Positions 10,510 to 21,659 of a stretch of DNA of 64,000 nt are shown here, one piece after another. Below the pieces are notes generated by a model, which was given only the letters and a program-made list of their open reading frames with translations, did not search any database and had not been told where the DNA came from. The translations under genes were made by a program, and so were the position numbers. The stretch lies in NCBI GenBank assembly GCA_964023275.1, contig OZ029917.1:31324005-31388004 (forward strand), written 5' to 3'. Each line of letters starts with the position of its first letter. Within the stretch, counting starts at the first letter, position 1. Origin of the DNA: Norana najaformis. Taxonomy: Eukaryota > Annelida > Clitellata > Crassiclitellata > Hormogastridae.

Positions 10510-11970
10510 TTATCGTATGGCAATGAGTTAAAACCGAACTTCGTTTCGCAGTGAGCTAACACCAGACCTTTCTTTTCTACTCATCAGACACTGCTGCTAA
10601 GACTGATTAGATCTGAGGAGCCATTGGGGAAGATATCTGCCCATTAAAACTGTCTACATGTGTAGTACGTACTGTATATAAATTATTCATAGGCCGATTG
10701 CGTTTAATTTGCTCAGTCGATAAAACCCACAACCAAAGGGGAATAACTAATCAACCATGCATGTTAAAACAAAACCCCAAATAAACCGAACGGGTGACCA
10801 GTGATGCGTGGAATGGGTCTATAAATGGGTTTTCTCCAGCGTCGACCGGCGTTCGCTGTCTAAACCGCGATCGATCGTGAAATTTAACGGCGGGCGAAGC
10901 ACTTGCCCGTCGTCGTCGTCATCGTCGTCGGCTGCAATTTGAAACACAGCGAACAAAAGACGCCGCCGACCGGTTTCCCTTTGACGCGACATCTGTGGCC
11001 CGTTTCCATCTAGAGCCACTCGGTCGTCCGCGCCTGGAAATCCATTCGAGCGCAACCATCGTCTACACGACCAAGTCTTTATCGACGCATTTCGCTCTGT
11101 CTTCCAGTTGAACGCTTCTGAAAACACGCACGCCCGTCTTTGGAGTGGAGCAGAACGGGGCTTGAAAAGGGGTTGACACATTGCGGGTAATGCGGGCTCC
11201 AAACTTGTAAGATGGTGACGACGATTAAATAAGCAACCGCTGGCAGAGAATCGGACGATGACATGGTCCAGTGGAGACGCATGTTGTCGCTCGATGCTTC
11301 ACGCCTGATTAGATCCGATTGGATTCAGACGAACAACGGATCCGCTTTCTCTGCAATGGCCGACGACATTCGACAAAACGAGTTCTAACAAGCTGGTCTT
11401 CGGCGCTGATGAGAAAGTTGGAAAGCGCCTTTCTCATGGTCTCCCAGAGAACAACGGATGAACAGCCGACCGCATTCAGTCTTCATCTGCTGGAATTCTT
11501 GAAAACTAAGGTCGCCATGACTATCGGAGAAACACAACTTGTCTGGTAGAAAGCACAATTGGTTGGATCTGTGTTTGTACACTGTCATCTACAAATGATA
11601 ATAGTCGCCTAGTGTATTGGCAACAAAAACTTTATTATCAGTCTGCGTATTCTATGTGGCTTTCTAGACATTTAATATATTTGATGTTAATTGGTATACT
11701 AGATCATAATAGTCTGCTTTCAAGACTCTTTCCTAAATATCACCAATCCTGAACACCAGTATGGACTCCAGATATATTAAAATGTTTTGAAGTAACTGTC
11801 CTTCATCAGTATGTTGATTACAAAATATGTCACGGCTCTCTCATCTCATTTTATCGCAAGTCAGAGCTTTGATGACACTACTCTCGTCTTCTACTGGATC
11901 ACACTAAGTTTAAGCGAGTTTAAACTTTTGCGAAAACTTTCATCATCTACCAAATCTGCATAATTATTAT
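10510..11970. other. CpG-richer stretch, no gene assigned
   Basis: 10830-11300 has many CpGs and a TCGTCGTCGTCATCGTCGTC run. This gives a minus-strand frame (10819-11202) with an Asp-rich tract, and an overlapping one at 11079-11282. A 5' exon or promoter is possible. I see no TATA box, signal peptide or domain to support it. Confidence 0.3.
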
Positions 11971-11979
11971 TTAACAGAT

Positions 11980-13720
11980 TTAATTGGTGAAAGTTCTGTT
12001 TTACCAAAAACTTTTGTGGATGGCTTTGAATAAGTTAAATTTATCTTATGCTGTGTTCTCAGCTACCTACAGGCTTGCCAGTAAATTCTTGATCTCCTTT
12101 GCAGGTGACATTTCAGATATAGGCACAAGGCTAAAATTTGTTGGCTCCTCTGTATATGAGAAATTTCTTCACCCTAATTCTTTACCTCTGTCTTAAATCA
12201 CTTTCCGCCAACAAATCTTGCAGAGGTTCGCAAAATCATCTTTTCTTTGTCGAACAAAAGCTCTCTTCTTGACAACATTTCTACATCTCTTCTGAATGAG
12301 TGTTTGATGCCCTGTGTCCAACCATTGCATCAATAATAACTTTCTCATTGCATGATGGATCATTCCCACCTGCTTTTGCTCATGTCATAGTTCATCCTCT
12401 GCTAAAGAAACCTTTTTTCGACCCAGGTGACCTGTCTAATCACAGACTCATCTCAAATTTAAATTTTTTATCTAAAATTCTTGAATGGGTAGTTATGAAT
12501 CTTATGCAAACTCGCATATCTTCCAATTTGCTAATCTCCCCTTTAAGTCTGCACACCATAAGTTCAATTCAACAGAATCCATCCTTCTTGCTGTTCATAA
12601 TGATATCATGTGATCCAGGGATAAGGCTCGGGTGACAGCACTTGTTCTCCTAGATTTATCTGCTGAATTTGATACTATGGCCATTCTCTTCTTTTGCATT
12701 GTCTCCAGGATTGGTTTGGGGTTTCTGGTCCCTCCCTACATTGGTTTGCTACTTATCTCAGCCCATGCACTCAATCAAAACAAAATTATTTGTCTAGTGC
12801 TTTGTTGACAGGTGGAGTCCCACAGGGTTCTGTGCTTGGTCCTGTTTTGTTTACATCATACCCCAGTACCACCACACCACTAGGTACAGTGCTTGACAAT
12901 CATTTGCTAGGATATTATTTCTATGCTCATGATACTCAGATCTACATTTCATTCGACTGTGCAGCTGGTGTCCACTGCCTTTAATGAGGTGCAGTCTTGG
13001 ATGACGGCTAATAAACTCTTCCTTGACTAGTCGAAGAATAAAAGTCATCGTACATGCATATTCGCGACATACACAGAATTTGGCGATATGCATCCATCTC
13101 TTCAACAATATCTCTGGAAAACGCATTAATCTGCAGTCGCCTTGATTACTGTAACGTGCTTCTTTGTGGTTTCACTAACCAAACATGCAGAAACTCAAAA
13201 GTGTTCAGAACTCATTGGCCAGAGGCATAGCTAATACGTCAAATTATTAGCATATAACACCTGTACTTAAATTTTTGTATTGGCTTCATCTTCAGCAAAG
13301 GATTTGATTGCGCTTGTGACTTATGGTTCATAAAATTGTGAACTCTGCCAACCTCAGTAATTAAAGTCAGTCCTAATTCTCCAGACTTTTCATTATTCAA
13401 CCAGGTCATCTGGTTGCCTTACTCTGGTAAAACCTATGACCAGAACTGTTCTTGGTGAATGGATTTTCAGTTGCTAGACCTAGATTTTGGAACTTTCTTC
13501 TTGTTTTTGTTCGTTCTGTTCAGTCTCTTGTGTCATTTCGTTCTCAGCTTAAGACTTACCTTTTTCACATTGCTTATCCACCACAGGCTGCCTCAGTGTT
13601 TTAGAGGACTGATCCTTTGGATTTTAGTCTGATTGCAGCTTGGTTTTGGTGCGCCATCGGTTGATGCCTTGTGCATTAGACACCGACGATTGAAGTTGTC
13701 ACTTGATTCTAATTATTTGA
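11980..13720 (+). mobile_element. LINE family A, RT and 3' end, broken
   Basis: Linker and fingers are recognisable (about 12200-12600: LLKKPFFDPGDLSNHRLISN), then LLDLSAEFDT (12645), GVPQGSVLGPVLF (12810) and YAHDTQIYISF (12920) in place of the usual YADD. The tail near 13650 reads GGTTGATGCC and CATTAGACACCG, as in the other family A copies. Frameshifts, stops and the changed catalytic motif make it inactive. The endonuclease domain was not found upstream. Confidence 0.85.
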
Positions 13721-13729
13721 ATGTGCTTC

Positions 13730-14430
13730 ATTTCATGGTGTTGTCCTGTAACAAACTGCACCATATTGTATTATAACGAATTGCATTCTATTGCACTGAA
13801 TTGCTTTCTCTTGTATTGCGTTAAATTGCAGTCGATTGTAATGTTGTAATCTTCGTCTGTTGCTGCTGCTTTCTTGAGCTTCATCCGTCGTTTGTCGTGT
13901 ATTTTCGAAAGAAGAAAAACTGTTCGATCGCTGAAACGACGACGAACCACAGACAAAGGGAAATCGAGGCCTCAGTTACAAGCAACCACATTTTATGCGC
14001 TCACATTCATACCCTACACACTGCTATACGCATGCCTACACCCAAAGCCAGATTAAGCAGTATGCAAAACATCCAATTGGATGGGGCCTCGTTCTCAAGG
14101 GGCTGCAGTTACAAAGGTTGACAAAATTTATTTTAGCTGCTACTGATTCATAGAAACGATTGTTTAGTTATCAAGAAATAAGATTTTGTACCATGCTCCT
14201 CTTGAAAATTTGAAAAAGTCAGACATGTTACCGGATGCTTTTACATACTGTTTGTATAGTCAAACGTTTTTCTCTCAGCGTATATCCTATGCTGACAACA
14301 CCTTTGTTTTTATTCAGACTCGTCTTTTTTCGTGGGTTTTAGTGTTTTTAAACAAGCACTCTGCCTAGAACCATTTTGCTTTCCGGTATTATGAAACGCC
14401 ATCTTGCCAAGGAAAGGCTGAGAACGATCG
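13730..14430. other. No recognisable gene
   Basis: Short open frames (13874-14056, 13897-14121, 14186-14368) overlap one another without a recognisable motif. A TTGCA/TGCATT-rich stretch at 13770-13850 follows the LINE tail. Confidence 0.35.
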
Positions 14431-14436
14431 ATCTTC

Positions 14437-14859
14437 GTGTGCAACGGCCCGTGTTCGAAAGCATTTCTCGCGCAGGCCGGAGCTAAAGGCCACGAGAAAA
14501 GAGAGCAGCCATTGGATCTTCATGATACCATTGGGACGACGTCGACAGATAGTGATGGCGCACTATCAATGCCATTGTTAGCGGTGGGCTGTGGACACAC
14601 ACGTGACAGTGCCAGTAGTTCCATGGATGATGGTGACACCGATATAGGCGATGCTCGTGCTACTGAACTTAGACCTACTACCAGTACTGATAACCCAACA
14701 GGACCAATAATTACCCGGCCGTCTGGAAATGATTCGTCAAACATTACAAAACCTCCTTATCGCTCGACTGATTCCAACGATTGGCTGCCAGTTGGCCACT
14801 ACCCAGCATTCGCTCGAAGAGGGGCCAAAAGCGTGCAGAAACACTTCTGCATCCAATGA
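14437..14859 (+). CDS. Unrecognised 140-codon open frame, Ser/Thr/Asp-rich
   Basis: The frame starts with a region of the form C-x3-C-x7-AG-x3-H (residues about 2-19), which could be a degenerate zinc finger. It continues into low-complexity Ser-, Thr- and Asp-rich sequence. The neighbour downstream is a minus-strand LINE. The composition is unlike that of the nearby AT-rich DNA. It may be an exon or a transposon protein fragment; I do not recognise it. Confidence 0.3.
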   Translation: MCNGPCSKAFLAQAGAKGHEKREQPLDLHDTIGTTSTDSDGALSMPLLAVGCGHTRDSASSSMDDGDTDIGDARATELRPTTSTDNPTGPIITRPSGNDSSNITKPPYRSTDSNDWLPVGHYPAFARRGAKSVQKHFCIQ

Positions 14860-14872
14860 TTATTCTTCTTTC

Positions 14873-15420
14873 TTCAAGTTCTTCCCCCCCCCCCCGGGAA
14901 GGTTCGAACGGAAGGTTCCTGGCGTTTTTGGGTCTCCTCCTTCAATTTACCGTATCCGTCTAGCATTTGTCTGGGTCTTTCTCTTCTTTTCTTTCCTTCC
15001 ATTCTTTCCTCTCTGATATTTCTTAGAAGGGAATCACCTCTCAGTATGTATCCAATCCATTTCCTCTGTCTCGTTCTTATTGTAGCCATCAGAGATCTTT
15101 TCTCTTCCACTTGTTGAAGCACCTCTTCGTTTGTTTTGTGCTCTGTCCAGCTAACAGTCTCCATCCTGTACCATACCAATAACTCAAAAGCCTCCAGTCT
15201 TCATCTGATGTCTTCTTTTCTGATGGTCCATGTTTCCAATCCATTTAAGACCATGCTCCATATCAATATTTAGACTCTTCTTTAGGTTCCTGTTCAGTCC
15301 TCTCATTAATTAATATTTCCTCTTCATAAAAGCAGCTTTTCCTATCACTATCTTTTTTATTTCATTATGACATTTTGCATCTGTTGTAATCATACTTCCT
15401 AAATAGCAGAATCAATGATT
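14873..15420 (-). mobile_element. Endonuclease-RT LINE, C-terminal tail
   Basis: On the minus strand the frames encode WTEHKTNEEVLQQVEEKR, then RQRKWIGYILRGDSLL, then EERMEGKKRRERPRQML. This series is typical of the tail of LINE endonuclease-reverse transcriptases often annotated as craniofacial-development-protein-2-like. Further 5' (15200-15420) lie DRKSCFYEEEILINERTEQE-like fragments of the same protein. A C12 homopolymer at 14884-14895 lies just beyond the 3' end of the match. This family is distinct from LINEs A-G. Confidence 0.8.
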
Positions 15421-15499
15421 ACTACCCAACGTCAAAACGACATTTTACAGCAGTATGAACTTTGACAAAGGACAACTCGCCACTACAACAATAAGATAG

Positions 15500-15927
15500 T
15501 TTATTCTCGGCCACCATTCTGCTTGCAATATCTCTAATATTAAAATAATATTAATATTATATATATAATATTAATATAAATAATATTAATAAAAATAATA
15601 TTAATATAAATTAGTCTACGGACTTAAGGGCTGGCTACAGATTTCCTTACTTAAATTGCTTCTCTTTAAGAAGCATTATTTTGCACATAAAAAATCAGAA
15701 GTTTATTAAATATGCTTAGTTCAGCCTACAATGTTTCTAAACAGTTGGTGAAAGACAGTGACATCGTTCTACATACTGGACAGGTGAAAGACTTGGCCTC
15801 TTGATGACCTTCGAGAACTGCTTAGAAGGCGCTACATAAATGTACATTTTCTTCCACGCGACCCTAGGTCACACTTGTTTAAAGTTTCCATATGATGCAC
15901 ACCGAATGGTATGCGTCGACGAAGCCC
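15500..15927 (+). repeat. Dispersed repeat R, copy 1
   Basis: About 430 bp that match 18174-18560 in the same orientation, sharing TTCTGCTTGC, CTTTAAGAAGC, TTTTGCACATAAAAAATCA and TGTTTCTAAACAGTTGGTG. This copy ends in CGACGAAGCCC, the reverse complement of the start of copy 2 (GGGCTTCGTCG). The full element therefore probably had terminal inverted repeats. No coding sequence is visible. Confidence 0.75.
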
Positions 15928-15929
15928 AT

Positions 15930-18170
15930 CTTTCAGTCCATCTCAAGGATCAGTGTATTGTTCCAGTGTCTGCTTATCATTAGTCAGTCAGATCTAGTTG
16001 ATTTAATTGAACATTCTAGAAGAATTTCTTATGTGTACGAAAGTTAGAGGAAACCATGGGGTACGAAGGATTTGGGTGTAAATGGGGCAAATGCTATGGA
16101 CCGCAGACTTGGAGACTTTCTACTCTTTTTCTTCACCTAATTGTTCAATCGCATGTAATAAACGAGACCATGGCCCCCTATAAATAAGTTAGTCCGGTCA
16201 GATCTTTTTGAAATGTCAGAAAGCGACAGAATTTGTATAGGAAACTAAACTGCCGAAGCATTAAATTATTATTACAGTCACGAAGTCGACAACAACACAC
16301 GAGAGAGTAAGAAGGAGTGGCAGTCCTGGCGGTTGAACCACCGAAACTCTTTTGCATTCGGGTGACAATACACGTGGCCTGTGTAGCTCCTCAACTGGGA
16401 CACTCGGGCGCCTATGGTTTATTGTGGAAGCCAAATGCGAGAGGAAAATCGAAATCTTAAGTAATGGCAAATATAAGGTAACTAAGGTAATGTAACTAAG
16501 GTAGGATAACTAGGTAAGGTAATCGTTGATTTATTGCATGCCTCTTTCAACAATAGTCCGTAGAAGGAAATGGTCATAAAGTTGAACGATATTAAGGTAA
16601 TCAATCACTTATTTGTTTTCTGTTATATCAAAGCTGCTATAGACATCAAAGAGACGTTCGTGACAACTACACATTGTTTCCATGTGGATTAACAACTTCA
16701 CATGACACGCATTTCACTGATTCAAAACCCCATCGACGAAAAGATAAAGGGCCAACGAGTTAACACACGACCGCCATGTCATTCGGCCCGAGTGCGTCTG
16801 TTTCCTATGAATCACGTGTGAACTGTTGTTATTGAACGATGCTTTCTGTCACCGCAGGCGCTATATAATCAGGTCCCATTCAGCTAAAAATGACGGGAAA
16901 AATGAACACGCCTTTCACTGTCGCAAGCGAATTAACATTGAGAAACGACGGAATTTGTGAATCGGTGCGTGATGTTCATCAGTGAGTGGAGGGTGCGACG
17001 GTTGGTCCACGCATGCGTGCACCGTCGTCTGATTGCGTCTTTGTTCATTGGACGAGATTTCGTTATTTTTTCATCTCTCAGGATATGACGTCAGTCGCTC
17101 GGTCGGTCGGTCGGTCGACGCGGTAATAACTAAAATCGCATTGGGTCGGGTAAAAGGTAGCATAAATCCAAAGACGACGGAATCCTAGACTCAAACGCTA
17201 AGTCAACTTCTGGCTTCATTTGATGACCATGTCTTAAAACAAAACCTCAACTCCATAGATTACTATAATCAGTGCGATATTCTGTTGGCTTCGTTGTTAG
17301 GGCGCTGGAGACAAAGACACCGTGATTGGCCAGATGGCGCTTTGCGTAGGGCCCTCCGGCGACTGGGGGAGTTATAAGCGCAGTTGGTTGCCGCAGTGGC
17401 GGGAAACGGACGAAAAGAACGGGTGTTGTTAGAAGTGATAGAGAGGACGGCCGTAGTTTCGTGTGATTAAATTCATCATGAATTGCATTCTGCAGGCAAT
17501 GATGATGATGATGATGACGACGACAACGACGACGACGATGATGATAATGACGGTGATTTGAAAAGACTGACGAAAGACCGACTGAATCGTCATTATGATA
17601 ATTTTACTTAGCCAGGTCTTGATTCGCTTAATTGGCCGTGAAAGAGTCGACGTCACGAACTGCTTTCTGACAAAAGATTTAATGAGCGCAGAATGCTCGA
17701 CCCACGATGCTCCGCGCGGGGCTCCGCTAGGACGTTCTTTCTAACCGTCTGCTTCAGTCTGTGACTCCCGAAGGCTATGCAGCTAGAGGACGGACTAACT
17801 ACTATGTGTCACTGATCATCCATCCTGCTGCCCACGGCAGACTCGGAAAGAGACAAAGAAACAGAGTAGGCAACTCGGATTCCATGCCATAGTCGCAAGG
17901 CACCCTCCCATCCACGCCCTTCTTTGATTGCGTTACTTAGCAAGCCATATGACAAAAATTGCCACCTAGCCCTTCTGGATAGCATCCACTGAAGCCTTGT
18001 TATCACAGAACTGTAATTATGAGGCTTTCACTGTTCCAAGTTAAATAAGTAGGTTAGATTATGTTAGAACATATTCTGGAGGAGTCGTATGATTATAATA
18101 CTTAATTATTTTTGACTGTTAGGGCTGTCGCTCCTGTCTGGCTCTGCCGTATATAACCAACACAAATATT
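15930..18170. other. Unassigned stretch with a CpG-rich core
   Basis: 16900-17700 is richer in CpG than its surroundings and holds a (CGGT)n run (17099-17115) and a palindrome CACGCATGCGTG (17009-17020). A TATAAG-like sequence near 17373 with GATTGG (inverted CCAAT) near 17321 could be a promoter. A (GAT)/(GAC)n tract at 17500-17545 follows. No exon with a recognisable product was found. Confidence 0.3.
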
Positions 18171-18173
18171 CCT

Positions 18174-18560
18174 GGGCTTCGTCGTAATTCTGCTTGCTCT
18201 ATCTCTAATATAAAAATAATATTAGTATAAATAAGTCCACAAGCTGACCTTTTTTATAGTAAACGCTGGCTATACATGTAGATTTTCTTGTATAATAAAC
18301 TTCTCTTTAAGAAGCTTAATTTTGCACATAAAAAATCAAAATTTTAATAAATAGTTCAACCTACAATGTTTCTAAACAGTTGGTGTAAGACAGCGACATC
18401 GTTTCTACACACAACTGCAAGGCTTGACCTCTTAGTGGCGCTCGAGAGTTCCTTAGAAGACGCTACGCCGCTATATAAATTTATAGTTTCTTCCACATGA
18501 CTATAGATCACACTTGCTAGAAGTTTCCCTGAAATACACTCAATGCACCGAGCGATAGCA
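18174..18560 (+). repeat. Dispersed repeat R, copy 2
   Basis: This copy begins GGGCTTCGTCG and matches 15500-15927 with many substitutions and small gaps. The right end is less clear, near GAAATACACTCAATGC. It has no protein-coding potential and looks like a non-autonomous DNA transposon. Confidence 0.7.
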
Positions 18561-18769
18561 GGCAGCCACAACACGGGTTGTTATGTAGACTTGCAGAGTT
18601 TGGCTTCTGTGGTTGAACTGGCAGTTTGAGCTGGTTGCGTTTTGTAATCGGTTTTGGAAGCAGTTGCGTTATTTTATTCGTCAGGGTTGGTAATATTGAG
18701 ACACAGCATTGCTACCGTTTGGTATCGCCGATAGGCCTACTTTTGTCAGTAACGCAGCGAGTATTGCGA

Positions 18770-18885
18770 TCGATTTTAATCTCGTTCTAGCACGGTCCGT
18801 GCATGGGGGGTGGCGCCAATTCAAATGGGCAGCGGTGGTGGAGGATCTCACGCGATCAGTTCATTGAAAATGAGCAGGGTTGAGG
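18770..18885 (+). repeat. SINE family S2, body fragment
   Basis: It matches, in opposite orientation, the SINE at 63140-63335. Shared words are GTCCGTGCATGG-like, AATTCAAATGGGCAGCG and GGTGGAG/CTCAC. The tRNA-like head is not clear in this copy. Confidence 0.65.
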
Positions 18886-18889
18886 CCAT

Positions 18890-20155
18890 ACGGTGACTAA
18901 AGAAAGCCGTACACATTTACATTCTACATTTATCGCAACGTGTAGTGCGATAGTTTATTTATCGCAGCGTTTAGTGCGACAGTTGTATTGCGTTGTGTAT
19001 CATCAATAGTTTCAGCCGATATCCGATACCAATAATTTTTTTCGCTATGAATAGTTCTCCGTCCGATTTCCAATAGGCCTAATAAGCTGTGATGGACAAA
19101 GTGGAGAGTGCAGTTGGCAGTAATTCGTGGAGCTTATCGCTCCAATCTAACATCTATGGTTTCGAATATCTAACAGACCTATTGCAAGCAAGGAATTGAA
19201 CGAAAACATGTCCTTTTAGGGTTCGATGGTAAATAGCATGCGAGAAATCGACTCGAAACGGTTTTGCATAAAATAGGTTCGAAAAAGTTCTGTGCGTAAT
19301 CTTTACAGAGATGTGCAATACGACAGGATGCAGGAGATGTCTTGTCAAACCAACTGTATAACTAATTTTTGCATTTAAAACCTATTTAATTTACCTCAAA
19401 GGACTAATTTTTAGCTAAAAATTTAATTCGCGATATTTCTAAAACTTTTCTCGCAAAGATGTAGACCCACGCATAAATATTTGACTTTCCTGCCAATTGT
19501 GATAAAAAGGGACAGTTTTACCGCAATGTTTAGTAGTCTCAGCAAAACAAATCATGCAATAATAAACTAATTTTCCGACTTTGGACCGGTTTTTTTTACG
19601 CACAGTTACATTAGTGGGCATTCGTAGCTTCGAAATTGTTTGTGATGTAAGATTTTGAAAACGAGCAGGTCCGCTGAAACGAGGAGAGCCGAAGTTGGAG
19701 TTGAGCAGAGTGATCGAATAGCTGCTCGAAGGGTTCTTCAAATACATCGGCCCCTTATCGGAACCTAAAATGCGCCAAGGGCGAATCGAGAAAACCTATC
19801 CTCTGGCACTGGGTTTATCCAGGAAAGGAGTGGGTAGAGTATTCCCCTCTATGCGCATCTCTAAGCAGCATGCCCTTTGAAATGATGGTATTCGTAAGTC
19901 TTTGCGATATGGTAGGTTGCACTAATGTGACTGTAAGGTAAAGTATGATAGGCCTACTTCATTACTGTTTGATAAGTTTACTGTAAGCGTGCATTTTATG
20001 GGCAATATGGTTTAATTACTTATCCTACCGAAAACCATTGGTGAAAGTATTGGTTTTGGTATTGCCAATGTAATTTATAATGAAATATTGGTACTGTTAT
20101 TTTGGCAATAGGCCTACATTTTCCAGTATTGTTAACAGTCCTGGTATTAGTGTTG
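18890..20155. other. No recognisable gene
   Basis: Around 18929-18985 a 30-bp sequence (ATCGCARCGTKTAGTGCGA) occurs twice in tandem. The 102-codon minus-strand frame 19439-19747 has no recognisable motif. TAGGCCTA palindromes lie at 19074 and 19949. Confidence 0.35.
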
Positions 20156-20184
20156 AATTATGTTTCGAATGAGAAGTCTCCTTC

Positions 20185-20305
20185 TTTGGAGTATAACCCT
20201 TTTGCCTATCGATTTTGTTTTGACTGAGTGCCTGTGAATAAGCTGGTCCCCGTGACGTGACTTTCGTTGGGCGCTGTAGCAATCTGGGAATTACGATTAC
20301 GATTT
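20185..20305 (+). repeat. SINE family S1
   Basis: The core reads TTTGCCTATCGATTTTGTTT, TGACTGAGTGCCTGTGAATA and GGGCGCTGTAG, with a 3' tail ATTACGATTACGATTT. Further copies are at 39155-39262 (plus), 58308-58424 (minus) and 62655-62765 (minus). The 3' end resembles LINE tails in this window (GGCGCT-TATAAAT with TTACA repeats), which suggests mobilisation by such a LINE. Confidence 0.75.
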
Positions 20306-20454
20306 AACCATAAAAGGCAATCAAGTAGCCTACACTCCATATGCAGCCACCTGCTGACCACTCACTAATTCGTTTTAAGTTTATTTTGTGTTCTAACAGT
20401 AGGACGTGCACTTGGGCGCTGTAGCCTATCTCACCAGATGCTTGAATATTGGGA

Positions 20455-20540
20455 GAGTTGTTTGAGTGCGATAGGCTGGTGGTTAGCGTACTGGACTGTG
20501 GGCCGAGAGGTCGGGGTTCAAAATTCCGCCATTGGTAATC
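20455..20540 (+). repeat. tRNA-derived SINE head
   Basis: GGTGGTTAGCGTACTGG resembles a Pol III A box, and GGGGTTCAAAATTCC about 40 bases later resembles a B box with a small insertion. The surrounding tRNA-like fold is incomplete. The 3' part probably extends toward 20640. Confidence 0.65.
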
Positions 20541-20934
20541 TCTGTCAATACGTAAAGAAAGCAACCGGTATCTGCCAAAACAGCCACGTTCACTGGGCCC
20601 AGAGTCGTGCCACTTGTAGCAATCGGTGGCCCTCTAAGCGCACAGTGTGAGTCCGACAAACGCCGCTATCAGGGCAAGAACAACTACCGAAATCATTAAA
20701 ACATAGTGGTGACACAAAGCACCTGGTTTAGGTGCAAGTGTAAATGGAACAGTTAATAGAAAAATTATGGACATTACTAAAACTAAGGAGTCTTTGTAGC
20801 TTTGGATAAAGCAACCGAATCAGCATTTACAGCAATTCAGTGTTTTTTAAGAATCGGTTATTCTACCTTGACGAAAAATTCTGGAAATCTATCTGTGCGT
20901 TACACTGAATGACTTCATTTCTAGATCCTACAAG

Positions 20935-21082
20935 ATTTAGCTTTTTTACCAACTGCTTTTTATTTTTTTAGCTTTTTACCAACTACCAACCCTAAGAATT
21001 TAGCTTTTTTACCAACTGCTTTTTATTTTTTTAGCTTTTTACCAACTACCAACCCTAAGAATTTAGCTTTTTTACCAACTGC
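20935..21082 (+). repeat. 63-bp tandem repeat, 2.35 identical copies
   Basis: The unit starting ATTTAGCTTTTTTACC at 20935 recurs at 20998 without a difference, and its first 22 bases recur at 21061. The identity implies a recent slippage or duplication event. Each unit itself contains an approximate internal duplication of the TTTAGCTTTTTACCAACT word. Confidence 0.95.
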
Positions 21083-21152
21083 AACTGCGAAAGACATTAA
21101 CTGTAAACGTGGCCTAATTTACGACTTTGATTCCTCCTAGCTCTTAGCAGAA

Positions 21153-21353
21153 ATGACTGTCGCCAAAGCAAAACTCGACGAGAAAGCCATAGCCTCAGAC
21201 CAAGCAATTCCAAGTGACCAAACGCCACTTGAAGAAAAACCAGCTAGAAAAAAGTTGACCCTTTGCTCTTTGGCAAATTTGCATGACACGTTTCCACAGT
21301 CTGATCTAGGTCTGGCAAATAGTTTATCCTGTGGGGTAGAATTGGGTCGTTAG
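21153..21353 (+). CDS. Unrecognised 66-codon open frame, possible exon
   Basis: The ATG context is AGAAATGAC, just after a pyrimidine-rich acceptor-like stretch (TTCCTCCTAG). The product is Lys- and Ala-rich at its N-terminus and then Leu-rich. There is no signal peptide or motif. A GGGGTAGAA donor-like site precedes the stop. Support is weak. Confidence 0.2.
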   Translation: MTVAKAKLDEKAIASDQAIPSDQTPLEEKPARKKLTLCSLANLHDTFPQSDLGLANSLSCGVELGR

Positions 21354-21419
21354 TCGTTACAAAGTTGTTATTGTATATCCTGCACTATATTACAATCCTC
21401 TTCCTTAAGCAATATGCAA

Positions 21420-21640
21420 TGGATTATCCAATCCTTTCGGTCACTCCCTCCCTGTGTTTGTTAGTTCTGATCAGTCGCTTGTATCATTCTTTTTCTGCTT
21501 AAAACTTAACCTTTCTCAATTTACTTAACCACCAACGGCTGCCTCTCTATCTTGTGAACTGACCTACTCGATATTGACCTGATTGCGGCTCGGCTTTGGT
21601 GCGCCATTGGTTGAAGCCTTGTGCATTAAACACCGGCGCG
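21420..21640 (+). mobile_element. LINE family A, 3' end fragment
   Basis: A short C-terminal remnant is followed by the family A tail: GGTTGAAGCC and CATTAAACACCGGCGCG, with a TTAATTACAATTAC end. It is related to the copies at 0.83 kb and 13.65 kb. Confidence 0.7.
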
Positions 21641-21659
21641 TTAAAACTTATTAATTACA

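Noticed and set aside
17455-17660. Asp-rich or Met-rich short protein
   Set aside because: Generated by (GAT)/(GAC)n; the Asp-rich frame has no start codon and a stop lies shortly upstream.
15500-18560. The two direct repeats as ends of an LTR element
   Set aside because: Their outer sequences look like inverted ends of a DNA transposon, and nothing retroviral is visible between them.
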